Both the position numbers and the translations under genes were made by a program. Below the pieces are notes generated by a model. The model ran no database searches. It had not been told where the DNA came from and was given only the letters and a program-made list of their open reading frames with translations. A stretch of 64,000 bases of DNA from Bacteriovoracaceae bacterium (lineage in GTDB: Bacteria; Bdellovibrionota; Bacteriovoracia; Bacteriovoracales; Bacteriovoracaceae): assembly GCA_013141065.1 (NCBI GenBank), contig JABFRR010000009.1, forward strand, positions 1-64,000, read 5' to 3'. Each line of letters begins with the position of its first letter. Positions within the stretch are counted from its first letter, which is position 1. Of this stretch, positions 34,662 through 43,406 are shown one piece after another.

Positions 34662-35714
34662 ATGAAGTACAAGTCGTTTATCGGGACATTTTTTTTCACA
34701 TTGATTCTAACGGTGCTTGGCCATGTCTTTTTTATTAGTTTGATTGATCCACAACAAACAGCTCCATTAAGTTTGAGCAAGTCCCATGAAAATTACCATG
34801 ACAATTTTCTTTTGAAAAAAGTAAAACTTATTGAAAGGTTTCCCTTTGAAACTTTGATTTTGGGTTCATCTACTTCAGAGGCTTTTTTAGTCAGCGAAGT
34901 GAATCATCATTTCAAAACTCAGTCATTTCATGCTTCAATCGGTGGAGGAAGCACAGTCGCTCGCTATACACTTTTTAAAAAAGCTTTGAAGTCAAATAAT
35001 TCACTAAAGCGCGTTATTTACATTGCTGATTTTTTTGAAATGAATAAATTGTCCGTTCCAGATTTAATCGCATTTAACAATGAATTAAAAATGGAAATAG
35101 ACACTCAAGATTTTATGCCGCACATGGGGCACTATTTAAAATATTTATTTAGCCATCAGATGCTCGAATCGGCATTTTTAGTTATGAAAAGAAAAAGGAA
35201 AAACTACCATTCACCACTTTTGGTAGATGGATCAACCGGCCAGTCAATGATTTTAAGTACTGTCGAAACTCTCGCGAGTTTTAATTCAAAAATTAGTAGT
35301 CATAATCGTATTAAATTAAACGAAGAAATATTAGAAAATTATGGAACTTATTCCAATAATGTACTCGCAGGTTTTGAAGAGCTAAATATACACGCAAAAA
35401 ATTTAGTGGAAAGCTTGGTGAGCGAGTCCCAGAAAAAGTCGATTGAAGTTATTTTTATTCTGGCCCCTTATCATGAGAGTTTTAGAAAAAAACTTTTGTC
35501 CAATCCGAAACTTAGTAAAAGATATTTAGAATGGATCACCTTTTTTGAATCACTTAATAGTCAATCGGGTGTCTTTGTTTATAATCCAACGACCTCTAAT
35601 ATTGCCATAGATCCAGATTCAGGTGTTTGGCGTGATGGAATTCATTTTAATCAATTTGCAGCGACTTATTTCCTTAAAGAAATAGCAGAAAACAGAAGAC
35701 TCAATCATGAATAA
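34662..35714 (+). CDS. SGNH-hydrolase-like partner of the MBOAT protein
   Basis: Protein of about 350 aa with one N-terminal membrane anchor (SFIGTFFFTLILTVLGHVFFISL). The extracytoplasmic part has ETLILGSSTSEA, a GDS-like block I with the nucleophile Ser, then GGGSTVAR, and near the C-terminus DGIHFNQ with the block V Asp/His. This is the layout of AlgJ/AlgX/DltD-type partners that complete O-acetylation of a polysaccharide. AAGG precedes the ATG at 34662. Its stop overlaps the start of the GT2 gene by 8 bases. Confidence 0.75.
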   Translation: MKYKSFIGTFFFTLILTVLGHVFFISLIDPQQTAPLSLSKSHENYHDNFLLKKVKLIERFPFETLILGSSTSEAFLVSEVNHHFKTQSFHASIGGGSTVARYTLFKKALKSNNSLKRVIYIADFFEMNKLSVPDLIAFNNELKMEIDTQDFMPHMGHYLKYLFSHQMLESAFLVMKRKRKNYHSPLLVDGSTGQSMILSTVETLASFNSKISSHNRIKLNEEILENYGTYSNNVLAGFEELNIHAKNLVESLVSESQKKSIEVIFILAPYHESFRKKLLSNPKLSKRYLEWITFFESLNSQSGVFVYNPTTSNIAIDPDSGVWRDGIHFNQFAATYFLKEIAENRRLNHE

Positions 35715-36462
35715 ACTCTCAGCAGTCATCATTACATTAAATGAAGAAAAAAATATCAAACGCTGTATTGAATCTCTCCAAAGTGTTGCCGATGAAATCG
35801 TTGTCGTGGATTCACTTTCCACCGATAAGACAAAAGAAATTTGTCTTGGATTGGGTGTGCGTTTTATTGAACAAAAGTTTTTAGGTTACATCGAACAAAA
35901 AAACTTTGCACTGTCTTTAGCAACTAATGACCATGTGCTTTCATTAGATGCGGATGAAGCATTAGACGACCAGCTTCAAAGTGAAATCCTAAAACTGAAG
36001 ACAAATTTTCAGCATGATGGTTATGAGTTTAATCGTCTCACCATGTATAATGGTTTTTGGGTTCGTCACTGCGGTTGGTATCCGGATAAAAAATTGCGAC
36101 TCATAAAAAAAGACAAAGCAAAGTGGGGAGGAACCAATCCACACGACGCACTCATATTGGATGGGACTTTGGGATATATTCCTGGAGACTTAAAGCATTA
36201 TAGTTATGATTCAATTTCTTCACATATCTTACAGACAAATAAGTTTAGCACCATTGAAGCCCAAAGCCTTTTTAACCGGGGTAAGAGAGCGAGTTTATTA
36301 AAAATACTTACGAGACCACCCTTTCAGTTCTTTAAGGATTATATTTTAAAGAAGGGCTTCCTTGATGGCAGATATGGGTTTATTATCTGTCTCATTAATT
36401 CACTTTATGTCCTCTTAAAATACGCCAAGATGATGGACTTAGAGCTGAATAAAAAAGTTTAA
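35707..36462 (+). CDS. GT2 family glycosyltransferase, copy A
   Basis: Cytosolic glycosyltransferase of 251 aa of the WaaE/KdtX-like type: LSAVIITLNEEKNI at the start, VVDSLSTDKT, the SLDADEAL metal-binding DxD, and GWYPDKKLRLIKK. The C-terminal helix GFLDGRYGFIICLINSLYVLLKY anchors it to the membrane. A close paralogue (copy B, 42621-43385) lies about 6 kb away on the opposite strand; by eye more than half the residues match. It is presumably part of LPS core or surface-glycan synthesis. It overlaps the SGNH gene by 8 bases. Confidence 0.92.
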   Translation: MNKLSAVIITLNEEKNIKRCIESLQSVADEIVVVDSLSTDKTKEICLGLGVRFIEQKFLGYIEQKNFALSLATNDHVLSLDADEALDDQLQSEILKLKTNFQHDGYEFNRLTMYNGFWVRHCGWYPDKKLRLIKKDKAKWGGTNPHDALILDGTLGYIPGDLKHYSYDSISSHILQTNKFSTIEAQSLFNRGKRASLLKILTRPPFQFFKDYILKKGFLDGRYGFIICLINSLYVLLKYAKMMDLELNKKV

Positions 36463-36485
36463 GTTTTTAACTTAGGAGTACGCAC

Positions 36486-37391
36486 ATGGATGGAATAACT
36501 ATTATTATTCTGGCTTTTATCGGTTTTTGTCTTTTTGATACTTTTTTTATTGTTAAGTCGCAAACAGCTGGTCTGATTGAAAGGCTAGGAAAGTATCACG
36601 GTACCGCACACGAAGGACTTAATTTTAAGATTCCTTTTATTGATCGCATTGTCGTGAGAAGAAATCTAAAAATCATGCAACAAGATATTGAGGTAGAAAC
36701 AAAAACTAAAGACAACGTTTTCGTTCGCACAAAAGTATCAGTGCAGTACCAAATTATTCGCGATAAAGTTCATGATTCATATTACCGTTTGTCTGATCCT
36801 ATTGCTCAGATTGAAAGTTACATCTTTGATGTGGTTCGTTCGGAAATTCCTAAATTAACTTTGGATGAAGTGTTCGTTAATAAAGACACAGTCGCAAAAG
36901 CGGTTAAAGAGTCTCTTGAAGAATCGATGGATGATTTTGGTTTTACCATTATCAAAACACTTATAACTGATATTGACCCTGATGAGAAAGTTAAGCAGTC
37001 GATGAACGAAATCAATGCAGCAGAAAGACTAAGAGATGCAGCGATGTCAAAAGCAGAAGCCGAAAAAATCGGAATCGTTATGCAAGCTGAGGCTCATGCA
37101 GAAAGTAAACGTCTTCAAGGTGTGGGTATGGCCAACCAAAGAAGAGAAATTGCTGCGGGATTAAAGTCCTCGATTGAAGACTTAAAGCAATCGGGAATAA
37201 ATAACGATGAAATTTTAACTATTCTCCTTATAACTCAACACTATGATGCTCTGGAAGCGATGACGAAGCATTCTCAGACAAATACGATTATGGTTCCCTA
37301 CAGCTCAAACAGTGTGACTGGTATGAGAGACCAAATTCAGGAAGCTATTTTGACAACGATGGCAGCGACTAAAGGCCAATCAAAATTATAA
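36486..37391 (+). CDS. Band-7/SPFH (stomatin-like) membrane protein
   Basis: Protein of 301 aa with one N-terminal membrane helix (TIIILAFIGFCLFDTFFI) and an SPFH domain: SQTAGLIERLGKYHGTAHEGLNFKIPFIDRI, then IMQQDIEVETKTKDNVFVRTKVSVQYQI. A coiled-coil segment rich in Ala/Glu (AAERLRDAAMSKAEAEK) follows. Such proteins form oligomeric rings on membranes and often partner NfeD proteases, but no nfeD gene is adjacent here. GGAG precedes the ATG. It sits between glycan genes, probably as a passenger of the operon. Confidence 0.9.
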   Translation: MDGITIIILAFIGFCLFDTFFIVKSQTAGLIERLGKYHGTAHEGLNFKIPFIDRIVVRRNLKIMQQDIEVETKTKDNVFVRTKVSVQYQIIRDKVHDSYYRLSDPIAQIESYIFDVVRSEIPKLTLDEVFVNKDTVAKAVKESLEESMDDFGFTIIKTLITDIDPDEKVKQSMNEINAAERLRDAAMSKAEAEKIGIVMQAEAHAESKRLQGVGMANQRREIAAGLKSSIEDLKQSGINNDEILTILLITQHYDALEAMTKHSQTNTIMVPYSSNSVTGMRDQIQEAILTTMAATKGQSKL

Positions 37392-37411
37392 AAAAGTTAA
37401 AGGATTAGATC

Positions 37412-38734
37412 ATGAAAGTTTCAGTTATTGGTACAGGGTATGTAGGTTTAGTGAGTGGGACATGTTTTGCAGAAATTGGTCACGAAGTGACTTGTATAGA
37501 TATTGATCCTAAAAAAATTACCATGCTCAAAGCAGGTAAATCTCCAATCTATGAGCCAGGTTTAAACGATCTATTAGAGCGAAATATTAAGTCTCATCGG
37601 CTCAGTTTTTCTACAAATTATGAATCGGTTCCAAGTGCTCAATCTATTTTTTTAGCAGTAGGAACTCCATCAGCTGATGATGGCCGTGCCGACTTAAAAT
37701 ATTTAAGAGCAGCTGCAATTGAAGTCGCCAAAAATTTAAGTGAAGGGGCAATCGTTGTTATTAAGTCTACTGTTCCAGTAGGAACTTCGGTTGAAATTAG
37801 AAAGCTCATTGCCGAACACACGAAAAAAAGTTTTCACCTGGTAAATAATCCGGAATTTTTAAAAGAAGGATCTGCCGTTGAAGATTTCATGAGACCAGAT
37901 AGAGTTATTATTGGTCATCAAAGTGCAGAAGCTTACGCGGCTATGGAAGAACTTTACGCCCCACTAGTCCGTCAAGGTAATCCTATTTATGGAATGAGTA
38001 ATTTATCTGCGGAAATGAGTAAGTATGCAGCTAATTGTTTTTTAGCCACTAAAATTTCATTCATTAATGAAATCGCCAGACTCTGTGATGCAACTCATGC
38101 AGATATCGAAGAAGTTAGAAAAGGAATTTCTTCAGATAAAAGAATTGGTGGACACTTCCTCTATCCAGGCCCGGGTTACGGTGGATCATGTTTTCCAAAA
38201 GACGTGAAGGCCCTTGTCGCGACAGCACAAGACCATGGTATGGATTTAAAAATCGTTAATGCTACTGAAGAAGTCAATGACGAGCAAAAGTCCTATGTGT
38301 ATTCAAAAGTCATCAAGCATTTTGGAGCGAATCTTAGTGGTAAAACTTTTGCTTTCTGGGGAGTCGCTTTCAAGGCCAATACTGATGATGTGAGAGAAAC
38401 TGCGGCCATCGCTATGGCGAGAAAACTTATTGGAGCTGGAGCAAAAATTAATATTTTTGATCCTGTTGCCACTCCAAACTATCTTGAGGCCATGAGAGAA
38501 TTTAAAGAATGTGAAGGAAAAATTACTTCTTTTGATGAGAAATATGATGCCTTAAATGGAGCAGATGCACTAATAACAGTCACGGAATGGCGAGAGTTTA
38601 ACACTCCAGATTTTGGTGAAATTAAAAAGCGCCTGAAAAAACCAGTGCTCTTTGATGGGCGAAATTTATACGACACTAAGAAAGTATTGGCCGAAGGATT
38701 TGAATATTACGCTATAGGGAAATTTATAAAATGA
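37412..38734 (+). CDS. ugd: UDP-glucose 6-dehydrogenase
   Basis: NAD-dependent enzyme of 440 aa oxidising UDP-glucose to UDP-glucuronate, a precursor of capsule, exopolysaccharide or lipid A/core sugars. N-terminal Rossmann motif GTGYVGLVSGTCFAE, then NPEFLKEGSAVEDFMRPDRVIIG, the catalytic Cys in GPGYGGSCFPKD, and the C-terminal Rossmann-like domain GVAFKANTDDVRET. Full length. It overlaps the nitrilase start by four bases (ATGA). Confidence 0.96.
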   Translation: MKVSVIGTGYVGLVSGTCFAEIGHEVTCIDIDPKKITMLKAGKSPIYEPGLNDLLERNIKSHRLSFSTNYESVPSAQSIFLAVGTPSADDGRADLKYLRAAAIEVAKNLSEGAIVVIKSTVPVGTSVEIRKLIAEHTKKSFHLVNNPEFLKEGSAVEDFMRPDRVIIGHQSAEAYAAMEELYAPLVRQGNPIYGMSNLSAEMSKYAANCFLATKISFINEIARLCDATHADIEEVRKGISSDKRIGGHFLYPGPGYGGSCFPKDVKALVATAQDHGMDLKIVNATEEVNDEQKSYVYSKVIKHFGANLSGKTFAFWGVAFKANTDDVRETAAIAMARKLIGAGAKINIFDPVATPNYLEAMREFKECEGKITSFDEKYDALNGADALITVTEWREFNTPDFGEIKKRLKKPVLFDGRNLYDTKKVLAEGFEYYAIGKFIK

Positions 38735-39507
38735 AAGTAGCAGTTCTCCAATTAACTTCAGTATTAGACTATAAAGAAAACTTAGCTACTTTAAGAACAC
38801 TTTTTAAAGAAGCAGTTTTTAAAGGTGCAGAAGTCATATTCATGCCAGAAGTTTTTTATTCAATGAGTGATGGAGTGACTCCGACCCCTAATCTTGTTGA
38901 AGAAGGTAACGAGCACTATAAAGAAATTCAAAAACTTTCGATCGATTTTAAAGTCGCACAAATTGGGGGCTCTGCCGCGAGCCTTGTAAATGGAAAAATA
39001 GTGAATCGTGCCTATAATTTTGATTCTGAAGGCCGTGACCTTGGTTTTTACGACAAAATTAATCTCTTTGCTTGCGACCTACCTGATAAAAAAATTTCTG
39101 AAGCTAAAAACTACACAGCTGGAAGTGAATATAAAACTGTTGAGTTAGGATCAGTAAAAATCGGCTTAGGAATTTGTTTTGATGTTCGCTTTTCAGAGAT
39201 GGGATTATTTTATAGAAAAGCAGGGGCCCACATCCTGACTTATCCTGCAGCTTTCACTGTTCCTACCGGTAAAGCTCATTGGCATACTTTGCTGCGAGCA
39301 AGGGCAATTGAAAATCAATGTTTTGTTATTGCTTCAGCCCAATGGGGTTATCACAATGATAAAATTCAAACCTACGGACACAGTTTAATTATTGATCCAT
39401 GGGGCGAGATCTTAGTTGATTTAAAAGAAGGCATTAAAGTTGGTGTAGCAGATCTAGATTTCAAAAAGATCGATCACATTAGGCATTCTGTGTTGATGAA
39501 TCGCTAA
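38731..39507 (+). CDS. Nitrilase-superfamily amidohydrolase (Nit-like)
   Basis: Carbon-nitrogen hydrolase of 258 aa with the Glu-Lys-Cys triad: Glu in IFMPEVF, Lys in FYDKINLF and Cys in GLGICFDVRF. These motifs and the length fit the Nit1/Nit2 branch, which includes deaminated-glutathione and omega-amidase enzymes that repair or hydrolyse small amides. It is translationally coupled to ugd. Its last 29 bases overlap the convergent FUSC fragment. Confidence 0.9.
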   Translation: MKVAVLQLTSVLDYKENLATLRTLFKEAVFKGAEVIFMPEVFYSMSDGVTPTPNLVEEGNEHYKEIQKLSIDFKVAQIGGSAASLVNGKIVNRAYNFDSEGRDLGFYDKINLFACDLPDKKISEAKNYTAGSEYKTVELGSVKIGLGICFDVRFSEMGLFYRKAGAHILTYPAAFTVPTGKAHWHTLLRARAIENQCFVIASAQWGYHNDKIQTYGHSLIIDPWGEILVDLKEGIKVGVADLDFKKIDHIRHSVLMNR

Positions 39508-40004
39508 GAAATAAAGCAGCGATGACTCCTACAATTGAACCGATAGAAATATCTACTATTCGCCAGTAGGCTAAATGATGGCCTTCAATTGATTGAGGGC
39601 TAGCAAATTCTAAGAAAAAAAGAATTAAAGCGGCTATCGCTACGTTACCAATCCAATAATTTTTTGATAATCCCATTGGTAAAAAGAAAGACGTACAAAA
39701 AACCATAAAAATTAATATTTTGGGATCTTGAAAGAAGCTAATAAAAAAAGCTGAAAGTATGACTCCCGCGACAGTTCCTAAAATTCTTTGAAAACTTTTA
39801 TAAATTCCCATTTTTCGATTTGGAAGTATGACAATTAATGCAGTCCCAACTATCCATTGAGCATGAGAAAATTTTAGTAAATGTGAAAAGAGATAACTGC
39901 TGGTGGTTAAGACAGCACAGACCAACGAAAAGTAATTTGAATCATGGGTTTTAAGTATGTGTGTAATTATTGTTCGCTTATACTGCTCATGATTTAATTT
40001 TCTA
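39479..40004 (-). pseudogene. FUSC-family transporter, C-terminal fragment (split by IS630)
   Basis: The C-terminal half of a FUSC/aromatic-acid-exporter type membrane protein, about 175 aa with five or so helices (SSYLFSHLLKFSHAQWIVGTALIVILPNRK, then RILGTVAGVILSAFF). The N-terminal half lies at 41068-41620. Removing 40005-41067 plus one TA copy joins the frame as SILKPV-RKLNHEQ with no stop. As it stands, the fragment would be read from a hybrid start inside the insertion element. It is therefore inactivated or at best a truncated half-transporter. Confidence 0.85.
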
Positions 40005-41067
40005 GTAAAAATTATTTGGCCTATTGTTATGGCCGTACTATTATACTTTTCATGTATAAATTTCTTAACAAAGACCAAAGACAGGAACTACTTGACGAGC
40101 TACAAATTGAGCGTTCAAAAAGATACGCTGATAGGATTCGGGTTATTTTACTCTTAGATGATAATCAGACGTACAAAGATATTTCTAAATTTTTATTTCT
40201 CGATGAAGGATCCATTGCCAATTACAGAAAACGCTATATGGAAGGTGGAATCGAAGGCCTAATTCTGGATGAATACAGCACCAAAAGAACAAAGTTAAAT
40301 CTTGTTGAAGAATTTCAACTTGCCAATGAACTTGACGATAGAATCTTTGCTTCAACTAAAGAAGTTGTTAATCATATTTTTAAAAAATATAAAGTAAAAT
40401 TCTCTATTAGTGGCTGCAACAACCTTCTTCACCGGCTTGGATTTTCGTTCAAAAAAGCAAAAGGCGTACCTGGTAAAGCAAAGAAAAAAGACCAAGAAGA
40501 ATTTATAGAAAAATACAATTCTCTCAAAGGAAAAGGAAAGATTTACTTTGGCGATGCAACTCATCCACTTCATAATACAATCCTTTCTGCTGGGTGGATT
40601 AGAAAAGGCGAAGAAAAAGAAGTTTTCACCAATTCAGGTCGAAATCGCGTCAATGTCTTCGGGGCAATTTCTATTGACGACTTAGATATCGTAACTCGTA
40701 GCTACGATACAATAAATCAAATCTCAGTATGTAATTTTCTAAAAGCATTAAGAGAGAGAAATCCTAATGGTGAGAAAATATATTTTATTTTAGATCGTGG
40801 ACCAAGCAATAAGGCATTATCCGTAAGAGAGCTGGCGAAAAAATTAAATATTGAGATAGTGTTTTTGCCCGCCTATAGTCCAAACTTGAATCCTATAGAA
40901 CGTTTATGGAAATTTTTTAAGAAAAAAGTTTTATACAATCAGTATTATGAAAAATTTAAAGATTTTAAATTAATTTGCGCCTCATTTTTTCGAGGAATAC
41001 GAAAGTATGAATTAGAGCTTGCAACTTTAATTACTGATAATTTTTCAGCAGTAGGCACTTGAAAACT
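40005..41067 (+). mobile_element. IS630-family insertion element in a FUSC gene
   Basis: Element of about 1063 bp flanked by TA on both sides (40003-40004 and 41068-41069), as IS630/Tc1 elements require. Boundaries are set by restoring the FUSC frame. The ends are weakly similar: GGCCTATTG inside the left end and GCCTACTG inside the right end in inverted orientation, at slightly different distances. The exact terminal repeats are uncertain by a few bases. Confidence 0.75.
40052..41062 (+). CDS. IS630-family transposase
   Basis: Full-length transposase of 336 aa. An N-terminal helix-turn-helix region (KRYADRIRVILLLDDNQTYKD, DEGSIANYRKRY) is followed by the DDE catalytic core: D158 in YFGDATH, D238 in FILDRGPSNK and E273 in NPIERLWKFFKKKV. 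The D-E spacing of about 34 residues is that of IS630. The ATG at 40052 has no ribosome site, and a TTGGCC-17 bp-TATTAT pair just before it would start the transcript near the ATG. It is uninterrupted and may be active. Confidence 0.93.
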   Translation: MYKFLNKDQRQELLDELQIERSKRYADRIRVILLLDDNQTYKDISKFLFLDEGSIANYRKRYMEGGIEGLILDEYSTKRTKLNLVEEFQLANELDDRIFASTKEVVNHIFKKYKVKFSISGCNNLLHRLGFSFKKAKGVPGKAKKKDQEEFIEKYNSLKGKGKIYFGDATHPLHNTILSAGWIRKGEEKEVFTNSGRNRVNVFGAISIDDLDIVTRSYDTINQISVCNFLKALRERNPNGEKIYFILDRGPSNKALSVRELAKKLNIEIVFLPAYSPNLNPIERLWKFFKKKVLYNQYYEKFKDFKLICASFFRGIRKYELELATLITDNFSAVGT

Positions 41068-41620
41068 TAACTGGCTTCAGTATACTTTTAATGGGATGGA
41101 TGGGATGCTTAAAAAGTACTTGCAATAGAAGCAGAGTTATCAGGTAAATGATAAAGGCCATTAGAGAATAGAGTAAGAAGGGAATGAGAGAGTCGCTGAC
41201 GACTGGATCAGAAGAGGCAGTGAGAAATTGTAGAGTGATAAATAGCATTAATCTTTCTAGCTCTAGGCCGAATTCTTTTGATTTTCCCACTAAAAAACTC
41301 AAAATAAATAATAGTATGGCAATAATCAGAAATTGATTCGTGAGAAGACTTCCAATAATAAGACTGATCATGAGACAAATAAAAGTTGTGGTGAGATGTT
41401 GAATTCTTTTTTTTATGGAACCAAAGTGGTCGTTGAGATAATACACAAGTGCCATTAAAGACCCGAACATAGAATAGAGGGCTTCTTGTCTTATGAGCCC
41501 AACAACAAGTGGTAATGTGATGACTAAAGCCGCCAGCCACATTTTAAATAGTGGAGTGGGGACAGGGTTAATTTTAAGTGATTCATCAATATGATTTTTA
41601 ATATGGTTTTTAATCGGCAT
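41068..41620 (-). pseudogene. FUSC-family transporter, N-terminal fragment (split by IS630)
   Basis: The N-terminal half, about 184 aa with six hydrophobic helices, of the transporter whose C-terminal half is at 39479-40004. Family-like features: PLFKMWLAALVITLPLVVGLIRQ and SMFGSLMALVYYLNDHFGS, matching the paired six-helix layout of FUSC proteins. After LKPV the frame enters the insertion element and stops eight codons later (KFSSAYC). It begins 13 bp after the GT4 stop on the same strand, so the intact gene would have been in the GT2-GT4 operon. Confidence 0.85.
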
Positions 41621-41633
41621 GAATTTTTTCTTA

Positions 41634-42608
41634 CTAAAAATCTAGTAGATCCTCAGCCCGGTTTGGTAGTTGGTAAGTCGGTTTTTGTGAGTTGAGTTTT
41701 TTTCCATTAATGACATCTTTATAGAGCTCTAAGTATTTTAAGGCATGTTGAGATATGGAAAAATTATCTTCAACATACTTTCGAATCACCTGTGGATTAA
41801 ATTTTTCTGCATGGTTGTCTTTTACCAGAATTTCTAATTCCGAAGTATCTTTAGCAATGAAGCCCACATCTTTAGTAATGAGTTCGGGTAAACTTCCATA
41901 GGGAGATCCTATGACAGGAAGGCCTTGTGACATGGCTTCGATAACTGCAATACCGAAAGGTTCATGCCAACGTACGGGAAAAACCATAAAATCACACGAT
42001 CTAATGATTGACATTTTTTCCTCACCGCCCACTATTCCATGATTGTGAACATAGCGTGAGAGCCCCCACCATCTTCCCCCTGCAACGTGAAGATGTTTGT
42101 GGGTATTCCTCGCAACAGTGACAGCGTCTTTTAAGTTCTTAACTCGCCAAGAAGCTTTTGCGAGAAAGAGAAAATGATTCCATCCTCTCAACTTTTTAGG
42201 TTCATAAGGATATTCGCTCAGGTCTATTGCATTATGGATATATTGAGTTGATCCGTGAATTTCAGCATGTTTTTTAGAAACAAAAACACTGTTAAAATCG
42301 AAAACTTCACCTATTTTTCCATTGCCATGAACAGTGACGATAGTTGGGATTTTTCCAGGAACAATATAATTAAAACTCAAGTGTATGATGTCAGCATCCT
42401 GTGGAATTTGGCTTTCCCATTTTTCCCCGTTTCCAATAATAGGTATGAGTTCAATACCAAATTTTTGAACTTTTGAATCAGCATGTCCGATCAGGACAAT
42501 GTGATGCTTTAGTCTAGCGAGTTCAACCATGTGCCAGAAGAGAATTCTCTCGATTCCTCCGTAACCCATAACTGGTAAAATTCCATTATGAAAAAAAACG
42601 ATTTTCAT
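41634..42608 (-). CDS. GT4 family glycosyltransferase
   Basis: GT-B fold glycosyltransferase of about 324 aa. N-terminal acceptor side: FFHNGILPVMGYGGIERILF with the Gly-rich loop. C-terminal donor side: FLAKASWRVKNLKDA, then FPVRWHEPFGIAVIEAMSQGLPVIGSPYGSLPE, the E-x7-E region of GT4 enzymes. It uses a nucleotide-sugar to extend a glycan at the cytoplasmic face. The ATG at 42608 has AAAGG upstream and is preferred to the TTG at 42614. It follows GT2 copy B by 12 bp. Confidence 0.9.
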   Translation of the reverse strand: MKIVFFHNGILPVMGYGGIERILFWHMVELARLKHHIVLIGHADSKVQKFGIELIPIIGNGEKWESQIPQDADIIHLSFNYIVPGKIPTIVTVHGNGKIGEVFDFNSVFVSKKHAEIHGSTQYIHNAIDLSEYPYEPKKLRGWNHFLFLAKASWRVKNLKDAVTVARNTHKHLHVAGGRWWGLSRYVHNHGIVGGEEKMSIIRSCDFMVFPVRWHEPFGIAVIEAMSQGLPVIGSPYGSLPELITKDVGFIAKDTSELEILVKDNHAEKFNPQVIRKYVEDNFSISQHALKYLELYKDVINGKKLNSQKPTYQLPNRAEDLLDF

Positions 42609-42620
42609 TTTCAATTGCCT

Positions 42621-43385
42621 TTAAATGTTTTTACCTTTTTGCAGTTCATAGAGCTTTGAGTATTTTAGTAGAGCATAGAGTGAATTGATACAACAAATTA
42701 TAAATCCGTAACGTCCATCGAGGAAGCCACGCTTGAAAAAATAATCTCGCACAAATTTTATAAAAGGCCGGGTGAAGATTTTAAATAAACTTGATTTCTT
42801 GCCATTTAAGAAAGCGGCTTTGGCAGCAATCGTAGTGAATTTGTCAGTCTGGTTCACATGAGCAGCGATAGAGTCATAACTGTAATGAAGTAAGTCTCCC
42901 TGGAGAAATCCTAATTTCTTGTTCGGATTTATCATTTGGAGTATGTCGTGTGGATTGACTCCTCCCCAGCGGGCCTGTGATTTTTTTACAAGACGCAATT
43001 TTTTATCTGGATACCAGCCGGAATGTTTGACCCAAAAACCATTATAGTTTGTTAATCGATTAAAGATATAACCATCATATTCAAAATGAGATTTGGCTTT
43101 TTTAATTTCCTGTAACAATTCAGGAGAAAGTGCTTCATCAGCGTCCAAGGACAATACGTAGTCATAAATAGAGTGGGTGAGAGCAAAGTTTTTTTGTTCA
43201 ATATGTCCCAGAAAAGGGTTTTTTATAAAACGGCACCCCAGACTTAATGATATCTCTTCAGTTTTATCAGTAGAGAAAGAATCGACAATGAGAATTTCAT
43301 CTGCGATTTCTTTAACAGAGCTAATGCAACGACCAATGTTGTTTTCTTCGTTATAAGTTATTATTGCCACAGACAATTTGATCAT
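42621..43385 (-). CDS. GT2 family glycosyltransferase, copy B
   Basis: Paralogue of the 35707 gene, 254 aa, with the same blocks in order: KLSVAIITYNEENNIGRCI, VDSFSTDKTEE, LSLDADEAL, GWYPDKKLRLVKK, GGVNPHD and the C-terminal GFLDGRYGFIICCINSLYALLKY anchor. It heads a minus-strand group with the GT4 and the broken FUSC gene. Its start is only 21 bp from the divergent GT9 start, so the promoters must overlap the coding regions or start regions of both genes. Confidence 0.92.
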   Translation of the reverse strand: MIKLSVAIITYNEENNIGRCISSVKEIADEILIVDSFSTDKTEEISLSLGCRFIKNPFLGHIEQKNFALTHSIYDYVLSLDADEALSPELLQEIKKAKSHFEYDGYIFNRLTNYNGFWVKHSGWYPDKKLRLVKKSQARWGGVNPHDILQMINPNKKLGFLQGDLLHYSYDSIAAHVNQTDKFTTIAAKAAFLNGKKSSLFKIFTRPFIKFVRDYFFKRGFLDGRYGFIICCINSLYALLKYSKLYELQKGKNI

Positions 43386-43406
43386 TTTAAGCCAACTTGG
43401 GAATCA

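Noticed and set aside
40005..40078. Hybrid N-terminus of the FUSC C-terminal fragment as a native gene start
   Set aside because: Those codons lie inside the IS630 element, and removing the element joins the fragment to its N-terminal half in frame.
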